The notes: generated by a model not told the origin, from the letters alone. A stretch of 64,000 nucleotides of DNA from Devosia sp. RR2S18 (GCF_030177755.1 NZ_CP126539.1:1-64000), one strand, 5' to 3'. Shown: positions 20,465 through 29,077, numbered from the stretch's first letter. Numbers and translations: made by a program.

Positions 20465-21503
20465 CTTCGATTTCCTGCGCGACGAGGACGGTTACTTCCC
20501 AGAGGACATTGCCGATCTCATCATCAACCCGGATCCGGTGAGGCGGGCTCACCTGGTGAAGGTCGGCCGTATGGTGATTAAGCACAAGCAGTACAAGCGG
20601 TCGTGGAAGTGGTTGGAGAAGACCTTGCAGGAGAGCGGGACTGGCCGCGAGGCTGTGGCCGGACTCTTCTGCGGAGTGTCCGGCGTCGGGAAGAGCACCA
20701 TTTTGCGTCAGTTCACCACCAAGTACGGCGGGCCATTTCCTACGCGTACCACGAACGTTCGTCCGGTAATCCGCATTTCCACCCCTGCCAATCCCAAGCT
20801 CGAGAACATTTGGATGACCATGCTCGTCGCGCTGTCGTCTCCGGATTTGATCTGCTCGGATGCCGAAGCCATGCGGCTCAGCATCCAGACTCAGCTCCAG
20901 AAGCAGTCTGTGAAAATGATCATCTTTGATGAATTCACGCACGTCGTGGAAGACCGCAGCGAGAAGTTTACCAAGCGCGCGGTACGGGGCCTCAAGGATT
21001 TGCTCAGTGAAAATCACTGTCAGCTGATCTTCGCAGGAACGCTTGAGTTGGCGGGGCTGGACGGGCTCTATGACCAAGTGCGCCGGCGTAATTCCGGAAC
21101 CGTCGAGCTCAGGCCGATCGACTGGGTGGAAGATAACGAAGACTGGATGACCACGTTGGAGTGGATCCAAACTGAGTTGCCGCTGAAGTGTGAACCCGGG
21201 CTCCCCAGCGTAGAAATTGCCCGGAAGATGCATCGTGCCTCCAATGGAATTTTGGATCACGTGATGAAGCTGCTCTTCCGTGCCACTGCCTACGCATATG
21301 ACGGCGACAAAGAGGTAATTACTGAGACGACCCTCGCAGACGCATTCGAGCACCTGCGGAGGGGGAGCAAGCAAGCTAATCCTTTCGGTAGGCCTTCCCT
21401 CCCACCCTTGAAGCCACCCAAGCCAAAGGCGAAGAACGAGGATAGCGAAGTTACCGGCCTGTCCAGGAGGGCTAGGCAGGACACGGATACCTTTTCCAAG
21501 TGA
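20454..21503 (+). CDS. tnsC: TnsC/TniB-like AAA+ transposition regulator
   Basis: ATP-dependent matchmaker between the target-selecting TniQ and the TnsB transposase, 349 aa. Walker A is GVSGVGKST (K80), Walker B is KMIIFDEFTHV (D159, E160), and the sensor region LIFAGTLELAGL follows; all are typical of the TniB/TnsC family. The C-terminal segment is rich in Pro, Lys and Arg. It starts within tnsB and ends at a 4-base overlap with tniQ, so all three should be made from one message. The ring-forming and target-immunity roles are known for the family, not shown here. Confidence 0.92.
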   Translation: MTTDFDFLRDEDGYFPEDIADLIINPDPVRRAHLVKVGRMVIKHKQYKRSWKWLEKTLQESGTGREAVAGLFCGVSGVGKSTILRQFTTKYGGPFPTRTTNVRPVIRISTPANPKLENIWMTMLVALSSPDLICSDAEAMRLSIQTQLQKQSVKMIIFDEFTHVVEDRSEKFTKRAVRGLKDLLSENHCQLIFAGTLELAGLDGLYDQVRRRNSGTVELRPIDWVEDNEDWMTTLEWIQTELPLKCEPGLPSVEIARKMHRASNGILDHVMKLLFRATAYAYDGDKEVITETTLADAFEHLRRGSKQANPFGRPSLPPLKPPKPKAKNEDSEVTGLSRRARQDTDTFSK

Positions 21504-23188
21504 CCGAGACGACGATCGGGCGGCCCAGGCGCGACCCGCTGGCTCAGTTTCAGGTCCGGCTGCCGCACATCTTCGATGAGCCGGCTCATGGATTGCTTCT
21601 TAGGACAGCAGGAGAGAACGGGTGTATCCTCTATCCGGCAATGTTCAAGCGGTTCGGAGTAACGCAGGCCCGGCTCGCCGGTAACCTTGATGTCTCCGAA
21701 GTGGCATACGCATGCCGCGCCGATGTCGAGGCGGTAACGTTTGCTTCGGCAATTGCAGACTCAAAGACCGTAGGGCTTATGGGGCAAGTGCTCCATCAGG
21801 ATCACTACAGCGTTCAGTTCAGACGGTGGTGCCCTGATTGCCTGAAGGAGCATGCCTATCACCGGGCGTGGTGGGACGTTGTGTCGGTATCCTCATGCCC
21901 CGAGCACGGGACGCTTCTCGTCTGGGACTGCGGATGCCGGCGAAAGCTGTTTTGGCAAGCTCAATCTCTCACGCGATGCAAGCGTGGGCACGACCTCTGT
22001 TCTGTCGAGGCTCCCGCCAGGAAGCACCGGGGAAATGCCGACCGCTACATTGTGGAGCGCTTGCTTCATGGCCAGTCCGGCGCCGCGCCTTTGCTGGATG
22101 GTCTCCCCCTCGGTGATGCCATTGTTGCGATGCAAAGAGTCGGGCGAGCATCACTGAACGAGAATGCAAGGATTAGTCGCGATCGCGACAAGGTAGGTAG
22201 CCCCGAATTCCTTGATGAAGGTCACCGCATCCTGTCCACCTTTCCGGACGGCTTCGTAGAGCTCCTGGATTCGTTGCTCGCACGACAGGATCGACGCAAG
22301 GGCAAGTGGGGGATGGGCCGCGCTTACGGAACGTTCCCGGATTGGATCTCCAAACTCCCGCAGGAACCTTTCGGAAATGCACTGAGATCAGTGCTGCGCG
22401 AGCACGCCTCGGGCAAGCTGCTGGTCAAGTCCGGCTCTCGCATCGGTGGCGAGCCGATCGTGGTGAACGGATACTCGTTCGAAGAGGCAGAGGAACTTTG
22501 CGGCGTCTCTTATGCCAGGTTGCGCAGGATTCTGGCTGACCGGGATCTGCTGCCGCCCGCTATCAAAAAGGGCAAGCCGGTCCGCCTCGACAAGCAGGTG
22601 ATCGACGCCCTTGCCGATGAGCTCCGGGACGGCATGACCCTGGAAGCAGCAGCTGCAGAGCTGGGGGTCGAGCGTGATGCCATTCTCGGGCTGATGAAAG
22701 CGGGATTGCTTCGGCCCCTAGTGTCAGCCGACCGCACCAAGCGGCTGAACACCTACACCTTTGCCCGGAACACAGGGGCGGAGTTCCTTCATCCCCTGCT
22801 GGAGATCGGCGTGGAACCCGGTAACCCAGGGGACCCGATGACGCCCTTGCCGGTAGCTGCACAGAGGGCCCGCACGACGGTCGGCAACGCGGTGGCCATG
22901 GTGCTGGATCGCAGGCTTGCCATCCGTTCGATCGATAGCGGTGCGGTTGGACTGCAACAATTATTGGTCTCGCCGCGGGAACTGGCCAAAGTCTTGGTGG
23001 CTGCGCGCACCCCCGGTTTGACCCAGATGGAAGCCGCGGCTCGGCTGGGCTTGCCCTATAATTGCTTGTCTGACCTGGAGCGAAGGGGCGTGCTCAACGT
23101 AGACCGCAGTGGCTCTGTGCCGTTCAGAGGCGCTAAGGGCCATGTAGTTCTCCGAGGGCAAGCGATCCAAGCGCCTCCCATTTTGTAG
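21500..23188 (+). CDS. tniQ: TniQ/TnsD-type target-selection protein
   Basis: Target selector of the transposon, 562 aa. The N-terminal TniQ domain starts RLPHIFDEPAHGLLLR. It is followed by Cys/His clusters (CPDC at 111-114, SCPEHGTLLVWDCGC, then CKRGHDL), which fit zinc fingers. The C-terminal half holds several predicted helix-turn-helix-like segments (around FEEAEELCGVSYARLRRIL, LEAAAAELGVERDAI and TQMEAAARLGLPYNCLSDL). This is the long, TnsD-like layout with a sequence-specific DNA-binding half, not the short TniQ of CRISPR-associated elements. It starts with GTG overlapping the tnsC stop. Its position next to an insertion just after gyrB suggests that it recognises the gyrB 3' end. Confidence 0.9.
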   Translation: MTETTIGRPRRDPLAQFQVRLPHIFDEPAHGLLLRTAGENGCILYPAMFKRFGVTQARLAGNLDVSEVAYACRADVEAVTFASAIADSKTVGLMGQVLHQDHYSVQFRRWCPDCLKEHAYHRAWWDVVSVSSCPEHGTLLVWDCGCRRKLFWQAQSLTRCKRGHDLCSVEAPARKHRGNADRYIVERLLHGQSGAAPLLDGLPLGDAIVAMQRVGRASLNENARISRDRDKVGSPEFLDEGHRILSTFPDGFVELLDSLLARQDRRKGKWGMGRAYGTFPDWISKLPQEPFGNALRSVLREHASGKLLVKSGSRIGGEPIVVNGYSFEEAEELCGVSYARLRRILADRDLLPPAIKKGKPVRLDKQVIDALADELRDGMTLEAAAAELGVERDAILGLMKAGLLRPLVSADRTKRLNTYTFARNTGAEFLHPLLEIGVEPGNPGDPMTPLPVAAQRARTTVGNAVAMVLDRRLAIRSIDSGAVGLQQLLVSPRELAKVLVAARTPGLTQMEAAARLGLPYNCLSDLERRGVLNVDRSGSVPFRGAKGHVVLRGQAIQAPPIL

Positions 23189-23260
23189 CGTTGACTCTCT
23201 CGTTGGCTCCGGCGACAGATCAAGAAGTGCAATTTTCGGCGATTCCATCCACCTCGCCAA

Positions 23261-23387
23261 CTTATGGGGTAATTCTGGGTCGCAGATTCATCTTATGAGG
23301 GTGCAACGTGAAATTTATGGGGTCAACGAAACTCGCGGAACGCCGCTAAACTGCAGTGGGGCGACTCAGGTTATGGGTCGCTGCACA
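23261..23387 (-). repeat. Right transposon end: terminal inverted repeat and four TnsB-like sites
   Basis: The terminus ends CTGCACA at 23387 and mirrors the left end. Four degenerate repeats occur: CTTATGGGGTAATT (23261-23274), TCTTATGAGGGTGCAAC (23291-23307), TTTATGGGGTCAAC (23314-23327) and GGTTATGGGTCGC (23369-23381). On the minus strand they read as ACCCCATAA-type sites in the same orientation as those of the left end. Confidence 0.72.
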
Positions 23388-23396
23388 AGGTCGTGT

Positions 23397-23414
23397 GCAG
23401 CGCTCCGGCGCTGC
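23397..23414 (+). terminator. Hairpin just outside the right end, probably the original gyrB terminator
   Basis: Stem GCAGCGC / GCGCTGC with loop TCCG. If the transposon is removed, it lies about 20 bases after the gyrB stop. It has no T-run. Assignment to gyrB is an inference from the reconstructed empty site. Confidence 0.4.
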
Positions 23415-23449
23415 GCCAGGCCCTGCGGTCACAGCCAGAAGACCACGCC

Positions 23450-24256
23450 ATGATCCTCCTCATTTTGGGCTTGATTGTGCTACTTGCGGTGCAAGCGGAC
23501 TTCGTTATCACGGTTCTGAGTGGCGGGCGGCAGGGGCCGCTGACCGAGCATCTGACGAGTGCCTTCTGGCGCCTCGAGCAGAAGCTGCACCGCTGGCGCG
23601 GCGGCGGTTTCTTTCATGCTCATAGTGGCATTCTGGTTATGGTGGCAGTCGCTTTGGCGTGGCTCCTGCTCACCTCGCTGGGCTGGCTGCTCATCTATCG
23701 CAGTGATCCCACATCTCTCGTCGTCAGCGAGACCGGCAAGCCCGCTGACTGGGTGCAAAGCTTTGCCTATGTCGGTAGCGCGCTTTCTACCATGGGCGCC
23801 GCCAATACCAGTGCCAGCAATGGTTGGTGGGATCTGATCGCTACCGTCGCCGCCGCAAATGGCTTCGTGCTGCTGACCCTGGCCATGACTTATGTTCTCA
23901 ATGTCACCCAGACGGTAGCCTCCGGCCGCAGCTTTGCGCTTTTGGTCAGCTCGCTCGATCCAACCGATCCGCGTCACACCGACACCTTCGCCACGGGCCT
24001 TAGCCGCCTCGTTGCCCAATTGAGCTCGACGCCCCTGGCGCTCTATTTCTCGTCGCGAGACCCAAATCTCCGCCTCGCGCGGGCTATCGGCAGGTTCTCC
24101 CAGCGCGTGTCCGCGTCACCTGAGTTGTGGCCCTGTTTCGCCGCTAGCCTCAGAGCCCTTCCAGGCATCAAGCTCGACGGAATGGCGCAAAGCGATGAAG
24201 CGGAAGTGGAACGCTGGGTGGAGCATTTTTCGCTGAACCGCAATGAGCTCGACTAA
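23450..24256 (+). CDS. Predicted inner-membrane protein with channel-like pore segment
   Basis: A 268-aa protein starting at ATG 23450. Hydrophobic segments are an N-terminal helix (ILLILGLIVLLAVQADFVI), one near residues 60-82, and a pair around residues 100-150. The stretch FAYVGSALSTMGAANTS followed by a long hydrophobic helix recalls the pore-loop-plus-helix layout of ion channels, but no TVGYG-type filter is present. The C-terminal ~110 residues look cytosolic. I cannot assign a substrate. It was the gene downstream of gyrB before the transposon arrived, and its stop overlaps the convergent gene by 3 bases. Confidence 0.7.
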   Translation: MILLILGLIVLLAVQADFVITVLSGGRQGPLTEHLTSAFWRLEQKLHRWRGGGFFHAHSGILVMVAVALAWLLLTSLGWLLIYRSDPTSLVVSETGKPADWVQSFAYVGSALSTMGAANTSASNGWWDLIATVAAANGFVLLTLAMTYVLNVTQTVASGRSFALLVSSLDPTDPRHTDTFATGLSRLVAQLSSTPLALYFSSRDPNLRLARAIGRFSQRVSASPELWPCFAASLRALPGIKLDGMAQSDEAEVERWVEHFSLNRNELD

Positions 24257-24783
24257 GGCAGGCTGAACTGCGAGCTCGCACAACCGTTGGTGGCCCAATA
24301 GGCTTCCACGGGTGTGTAGGCGCCTGCGGAAAACTGCTCGACATGGGCGGCGAAAGCCATTGCCCGGCACTCGTCCGGTCCCGCCACCACGTGCACGAGT
24401 TCGTGCAGGATTGTGAGCTCCCGGAGCCGGTCCGCCCCTTCGGTAAAGAATTGCGGGCAGAGCACGAGAAAGATGGTGCCGTTCTCCGGAGGCGTTCGCA
24501 CATAGGCAGCGAAACGGCCGCAGGAGCCGCTGGCCTGCTGCTCGATCAACATGGCCAGGGTCACTTCACCCCATTGCGGCGAGGTGAAACGCCGACCCAG
24601 CAAGACCTGCCGGTAGGTAGCAAGGTCCACGCCAAAGGGCGTTGCCCCAAGCTGAGGCGCAGCCTTGTCGAGGCTCTGGGCGGCCCGGGCGACCGCATTG
24701 TTGAGCAGGGAGGGATCCTGTGCCCTGGCCGGCAGGCAGCCGATAAGGACAGTCAGAAGCAGGCAGAAAAGGCGAGAGAGCAT
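24253..24783 (-). CDS. Secreted HExxH-motif protein
   Basis: A 176-aa protein with a clear signal peptide at the start (MLSRLFCLLLTVLIGCLPARA) if the ATG at 24783 is used. An upstream in-frame start at 24834 would place 17 extra residues before the signal. The motif TILHELVHVV matches the zinc-binding HExxH of metallopeptidases. Several Cys residues suggest an oxidised periplasmic protein. I cannot name the family or a third ligand with confidence. It is convergent with the membrane protein gene, whose end it overlaps. Confidence 0.7.
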   Translation of the reverse strand: MLSRLFCLLLTVLIGCLPARAQDPSLLNNAVARAAQSLDKAAPQLGATPFGVDLATYRQVLLGRRFTSPQWGEVTLAMLIEQQASGSCGRFAAYVRTPPENGTIFLVLCPQFFTEGADRLRELTILHELVHVVAGPDECRAMAFAAHVEQFSAGAYTPVEAYWATNGCASSQFSLP

Positions 24784-25052
24784 GCTTGGAGCCCGGAAAC
24801 AAACGCTTGGGGTGATAGATGGCTTTGCTGTCACCCGAGCGCAACAGCACCGAGCCTAAGCAGAATTGTCCCATAAACCAGCCACAATTGAACTGGAGAA
24901 GCGGAGTGTGGCCAAGTGGCAGCTCCCCCTCTGCGGTGGAGCGCCGCGGATCGGCCGAATAGTCTCAACGCGCCGCGAACCTTTTGTTTCTCTGCTGAAG
25001 CGAACAGGGGTAGAAGCGGGGCGAAGGCCCAGATCTTCATGAAGGTTTACTC

Positions 25053-27713
25053 ATGGATTTTCGCATTTCCGCCGATGACCGGGTGGGCGCGCAGACGCGC
25101 AAGACAGCGCGCTCGCGTAGCACTGCCAAGTCCGGCAAAGGACGGGAACGCGTAGAGCCGTCGCTGGGCTCCTCGGTCGGCTTTTCTGTTGCCGACGAGC
25201 GCACCGGCGGCACACCGGGCAAGCCGCCGCGCGGCAAAGGTCCCAAAACGCCCCGGCGCGGCAAGGCGCAACCGCCCAAGAAGCGCCGTTCGCGCTCTGG
25301 TGGCCTGCTTATGGGGCTGCTTTGGTGGGGCTTCGTTGCCTGCCTCTGGGGCGGCATCGCCGTTATCGGCGTCGTCGTGTATTACGGGGCGCAGCTCCCG
25401 TCCTCGGAAAGCTGGGCGATACCCGATCGGCCGCCCAATATTCGTATTCTGGCAGCCGACGGTTCGCTGATCTCCAATCGCGGCCAAACCGGCGGCGAGG
25501 CGGTGACCTATCGCGAACTCCCCTACTACGTACCCGCCGCCATCATCGCCAGCGAAGACCGGCGCTTCATGAGCCATTTCGGCGTCGACCCGATCGGTCT
25601 TGCCGCCGTGGCGGTGGAATCATTGCAGGCGCGCGACATCACGCGTGGTGCATCGACCATCACCCAACAGGTGGCCAAGAACCTCTTCCTCACCCCCGAC
25701 CAGACCCTGGGCCGCAAGGTGCAGGAAGCCATTCTCGCGGTTTGGCTGGAGCAGAACTACAGCAAGGAACAGATCCTCGAGCTCTACTTCAACCGCGTTT
25801 ATTTTGGCTCCGGCGCCACCGGCATCGAAGCGGCCGCACAAACCTATTTCGGTGTGTCGGCGCGCAATCTGTCGCTCGGTCAGGCCGCCATGCTCGCCGG
25901 GATCCTGCCAGCGCCGTCCGCCTACAATCCCAAAGCCAATCCCGAACGCGCCAAGGACCGGCAGCGGCTGACGCTCAATGCCATGGCCGAAGAGGGGTAC
26001 ATCACTCGCGAAGAAGCCGACGCGGCCCGCATCGACCCTGATCAGACCATCCGCACGCGCGTTGCCGGTTCGGAATCCTATGTGGCCGACTGGGTGGAAT
26101 CGCTGATGACCGCCTATATCGGCGAGCTGACCGATGACGTGGTGGTGCAGACCACCATTGATTGGAAGATGCAGAAGGATGCCGAGTTCATCGTGCGTGA
26201 GCTCGTGGCCTCGGAAGGTCCGAACCGCGGCTTCAGCCAGGGTGCGCTGGTTGCCATGGACGTGGACGGCACCGTGCGCGCAATGGTGGGTGGCGTCGAC
26301 TATCAAGCCAGCCAGTATAATCGTGCCGTGACGGCCAAGCGCCAGCCCGGCTCGACCTTCAAGCCGTTCGTCTATCTTGCCGCTCTCGAAAAGGGCTACA
26401 CGCCCGACACTCTGGCCGAGGATGCCCAGTTCGACTATAATGGCTGGAGCCCCCGCAATGCCTCTGGCAAATATTCGGGCACGGTGACGCTGCGGCAGGG
26501 GTTGGCCTATTCGCTCAACACCATTGCAGCGCGGCTCGCCATCGACGTGACGCCCGAAAAGGTGATCGAGGTCGCCACCCGCATGGGCATTTCCTCCTCG
26601 CTCACCCCTGTACCCTCCATCGCGCTGGGCACGCAGGAAGTGAACTTGCTGGAACTGACCAGCGCCTACGCACCCTTTGCCAATGGCGGTATGGGCGTGA
26701 TCCCCGATGTGATCACCAAGATCTCCTCCAAGGATGGCGATGTGCTCTACGAGGCCAGCGATGCCGGTCCTGGCCGCGTGCTCGATCCGAGCGTCCTAGC
26801 ACAGATGAACGACATGCTGGAAACCGCCGTCGAGGTGGGTACCGGCAAGGGCGCCAATCTCGGTGGCTGGGAATTTGCCGGCAAGACCGGCACCAGCCAG
26901 GAAGGCAAGGATGCCCTCTTTGTCGGCTATACATCGGCTATGGTGACGGGCGTGTGGCTCGGCAATGACGATGCGACCGGCACCAAGCTGTCGGGCGGCA
27001 ATGTGCCGGCGACGATCTGGTCGCAGTTCATGACCAAGGCGCATGAAGGCCGCGAAGTGGCCCCCATCCCCGGGGGCTCATATGACGGCCAGCTCGTGGC
27101 GCAGCCGGTCGTCGACCCGGCCACGGGCCAGCAGGTGATCGATCCGACAACCGGCCAGCTGCAGGTGCAATATGTCGATGCGGGCACCGGCCAGGCGGTC
27201 CAAACCATGACCGATCCGGCTACCGGGCAGATGCTGCGCATGGATCCGGCAACGGGCCAGTTCGTTCCCGCCCAGACCATTTCGGCCACCCAATCCATGC
27301 CGGCTGAGCAGATGATCGACCCAGCCACCGGACTCCCGGTGGGCAACCCGACCGATGCGTGGGGTCAACCCATGCAGGCCGGTGGGATGATGGTGGGTGC
27401 CGATGGCACCCAGATCGACCCGGCAACGGGCCTGCCGATGGGCCAGGTGGTGCAGGACCAGGCCATTGATCCGGTGACAGGCTATCCGCTACAGGCGCAG
27501 AGCAATGGCGTCGGCCAGGCGCCGATCGATCCGGCCACGGGGCAGCCAATGGTGCTGGTGGTCGACCCGGCAACGGGGCAGCAGGTCTGGGTACCCAGCG
27601 CACCCGCGCAGCAGCAGTTCGCGCCGCCCCAGCCGGTCGAGCAGCAGCCGCAGGTGATCTACCAAGATCCTAATTCGCAGCGAACGCTGATGGATCTCAT
27701 CTTTGGTGAATAA
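25053..27713 (+). CDS. mrcA: Penicillin-binding protein 1A with DPATG-repeat tail
   Basis: Bifunctional class A PBP that polymerises and cross-links peptidoglycan in the periplasm, 886 aa. A basic, low-complexity cytoplasmic N-terminus is followed by one membrane helix (about residues 86-112). The glycosyltransferase domain has EDRRF (E168), then QQVAKNLF and the LELYFNRVYFG motif. The transpeptidase domain has the catalytic GSTFKP (S434), the YSLNT (SxN) motif and KTGTS (K611). After about residue 680, an unusual Gln-rich tail carries about ten copies of a D-P-x-T-G-Q/L motif. The tail is absent from typical PBP1a and could bind the wall or a partner. The gene is isolated, with a terminator after it. 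Confidence 0.92.
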   Translation: MDFRISADDRVGAQTRKTARSRSTAKSGKGRERVEPSLGSSVGFSVADERTGGTPGKPPRGKGPKTPRRGKAQPPKKRRSRSGGLLMGLLWWGFVACLWGGIAVIGVVVYYGAQLPSSESWAIPDRPPNIRILAADGSLISNRGQTGGEAVTYRELPYYVPAAIIASEDRRFMSHFGVDPIGLAAVAVESLQARDITRGASTITQQVAKNLFLTPDQTLGRKVQEAILAVWLEQNYSKEQILELYFNRVYFGSGATGIEAAAQTYFGVSARNLSLGQAAMLAGILPAPSAYNPKANPERAKDRQRLTLNAMAEEGYITREEADAARIDPDQTIRTRVAGSESYVADWVESLMTAYIGELTDDVVVQTTIDWKMQKDAEFIVRELVASEGPNRGFSQGALVAMDVDGTVRAMVGGVDYQASQYNRAVTAKRQPGSTFKPFVYLAALEKGYTPDTLAEDAQFDYNGWSPRNASGKYSGTVTLRQGLAYSLNTIAARLAIDVTPEKVIEVATRMGISSSLTPVPSIALGTQEVNLLELTSAYAPFANGGMGVIPDVITKISSKDGDVLYEASDAGPGRVLDPSVLAQMNDMLETAVEVGTGKGANLGGWEFAGKTGTSQEGKDALFVGYTSAMVTGVWLGNDDATGTKLSGGNVPATIWSQFMTKAHEGREVAPIPGGSYDGQLVAQPVVDPATGQQVIDPTTGQLQVQYVDAGTGQAVQTMTDPATGQMLRMDPATGQFVPAQTISATQSMPAEQMIDPATGLPVGNPTDAWGQPMQAGGMMVGADGTQIDPATGLPMGQVVQDQAIDPVTGYPLQAQSNGVGQAPIDPATGQPMVLVVDPATGQQVWVPSAPAQQQFAPPQPVEQQPQVIYQDPNSQRTLMDLIFGE

Positions 27714-27718
27714 GCTCT

Positions 27719-27740
27719 CATCCCCGCTCCGGCGGGGATG
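27719..27740 (+). terminator. Terminator after the PBP1A gene
   Basis: A 9-bp stem (CATCCCCGC / GCGGGGATG) with loop TCCG is followed by TTCGTTTT. It lies between convergent genes and may serve both. Confidence 0.7.
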
Positions 27741-27754
27741 TTCGTTTTCGGGGT

Positions 27755-28492
27755 TCAGGTGCCGTAGGCCATGACCTGCCGGCCATGGGCCTTGAGCCAG
27801 GCGCGGCCTCTATCCATATCCGGCAGCGTCCGCTTCACCGTCGCCCAGAATGCCGCAGAGTGGTTCATTTCAACGAGATGGGCGACCTCGTGGGCCGCGA
27901 CATAGTCGAGCACGAAGGGTGGGGCGAGGATCAGCCGCCAGTTGTAGTTGATATTGCCGGTCGAGGAGCATGAGCCCCACCGGCTTTTCTGCTCGCGCAG
28001 CTTGACGACCTTGACGGTAACCCCCAGCCGCTCGGCATGAACGGTGGTGCGCGCCACCAGATCCTCCTGCGCTTGGCTCTTGAGCCAATCGGTGAGCCGC
28101 CGCGCTTGATGCGCTGACTCACCGGGCACCAGCAACACCGGCGCGCCATCCATTTCAGCCACTTCCACCCGCCCCCGCAGCTTGCCGGTGGCAATGATGC
28201 GGTGGTCCACCCCGCGCACGGGCACGGTCCCGCCGTCGCCGAAATGACCGGTCACGGGCGCGCGCTTAAGCCGGGCCGCCAGCCAGTTGCGCTGCCGCAC
28301 GAGGAAGGCCTCGGCTTCGGTCCAGCGGCCGTGCGGCGGCAGGGTCAGCACCGGCCCGCCGGCATGGGGGATAGACAGGCGATAGCTGCGCGCACGGGCA
28401 TGAACGCGCACGGCCACCGTCACCAGCTGACCGTCGATCTCGATCTCGGTGCTGGCGGGCAGCTTCGGCTTGGCGCGAAAAAAGAGGTTCAT
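27755..28492 (-). CDS. YgjP-like zinc metallopeptidase (DUF45 family)
   Basis: A 245-aa protein of the YgjP/DUF45 group, related to M48 and SprT-type metallopeptidases. The motif AAHEVAHLVEMNHS supplies the HExxH and following ligand pattern. A typical REQKSRWGSCS stretch precedes it. No signal peptide or membrane segment is seen, so it is cytosolic. I choose ATG 28492; the longer frame to 28555 adds 21 residues unlike the family. The cellular function of this family is not well established. Confidence 0.85.
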   Translation of the reverse strand: MNLFFRAKPKLPASTEIEIDGQLVTVAVRVHARARSYRLSIPHAGGPVLTLPPHGRWTEAEAFLVRQRNWLAARLKRAPVTGHFGDGGTVPVRGVDHRIIATGKLRGRVEVAEMDGAPVLLVPGESAHQARRLTDWLKSQAQEDLVARTTVHAERLGVTVKVVKLREQKSRWGSCSSTGNINYNWRLILAPPFVLDYVAAHEVAHLVEMNHSAAFWATVKRTLPDMDRGRAWLKAHGRQVMAYGT

Positions 28493-28553
28493 GAGACCCT
28501 TGGGAGAATCACTAGCGCGAGGATAGCGGGAACGCCCCCGTCTGGCTGCCGGC

Positions 28554-28580
28554 AAAAAGAAAGGCGCCCTTGCGGGCGCC
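28554..28580 (-). terminator. Terminator of the DUF2852 gene
   Basis: On the minus strand, a 7-bp stem GGCGCCC / GGGCGCC with loop GCAA is followed by TTTCTTTTT. Confidence 0.85.
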
Positions 28581-28609
28581 AGGCTTTCGTCGGGAAAGGT
28601 CGGCTGGTG

Positions 28610-29077
28610 CTAGCCGTTATTGCTCCAACCATTGTTCTGGTCGTTGTTGTTCTGGTCGCCATAGCCTTGGCGATTGCCGCGACGCTCATTCATGAAGCGG
28701 TCGAACTCTTCACGATCCTTGGCCTTGTTGAGGTTGGCCATGTATTCGTGGAAAGCGTCGATCTCGGCGTCGAGACGAGCGCGTTCCTCTTCGAGGCGAC
28801 GCAGCTGTTCGCTACGGTACTCGTCGAAGGCGGCATTGCCGCTCGAGGTGAAGCCATAGCTCTGGCCAAAGCCGTTGCGACGGTGCTTGCCGGAGGTGCA
28901 CCAGGACATGCCCTTGTTCCAGTAGCCCTGGGCCTTTTCGGCGGAACCGCCGAACTTTTCACCCCAAAGGATGTAGCCAAGAACTGCCAGCCCGACGGGC
29001 CAGAAGACGATAAAGCCCACGACCATGAGGGCGATGGTCAAAGGCGACCATTGTGGTTTGACGATTGCTGTGGTCAT
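28610..29077 (-). CDS. DUF2852 membrane protein
   Basis: A 155-aa protein with one or two N-terminal hydrophobic helices (MVVGFIVFWPVGLAVLGYILW). A charged coiled-coil-like segment follows (EYRSEQLRRLEEERARLDAEI). The C-terminus is rich in Asn, Gln and Gly. The layout matches the alphaproteobacterial DUF2852 family, whose function is unknown. It is a single gene divergent from regB, with its own terminator. Confidence 0.85.
   Translation of the reverse strand: MTTAIVKPQWSPLTIALMVVGFIVFWPVGLAVLGYILWGEKFGGSAEKAQGYWNKGMSWCTSGKHRRNGFGQSYGFTSSGNAAFDEYRSEQLRRLEEERARLDAEIDAFHEYMANLNKAKDREEFDRFMNERRGNRQGYGDQNNNDQNNGWSNNG

Larger units (their letters stand above)
6895..23387 (+). mobile_element. Tn7-like transposon inserted immediately downstream of gyrB
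   Basis: The element carries a complete tnsA-tnsB-tnsC-tniQ operon (17442-23188) and has matching outer ends. The left end reads TGTGCAGGGACGCATAA from 6895. The right end, on the minus strand from 23387, reads TGTGCAGCGACCCATAA; these differ at two of 17 positions. Both ends contain several degenerate copies of an ACCCCATAA-type repeat, as expected for TnsB binding. The 5-bp sequence AAGGT flanks both sides (one A ambiguous). The cargo (helicase, AAA-M41 protease, small protein) lies between the gyrB-side end and tnsA; two IS elements were added later. The known Tn7 family uses a TnsD/TniQ protein to target the 3' end of an essential gene. By analogy, gyrB is the attachment site here. Confidence 0.88.

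Noticed and set aside
24900..24990. tRNA-Ser-like stretch (GGAGTGTGGCCAAGTGG...)
   Set aside because: The start resembles a tRNA 5' half, but there is no anticodon stem and no TTC-containing T arm in the right place.
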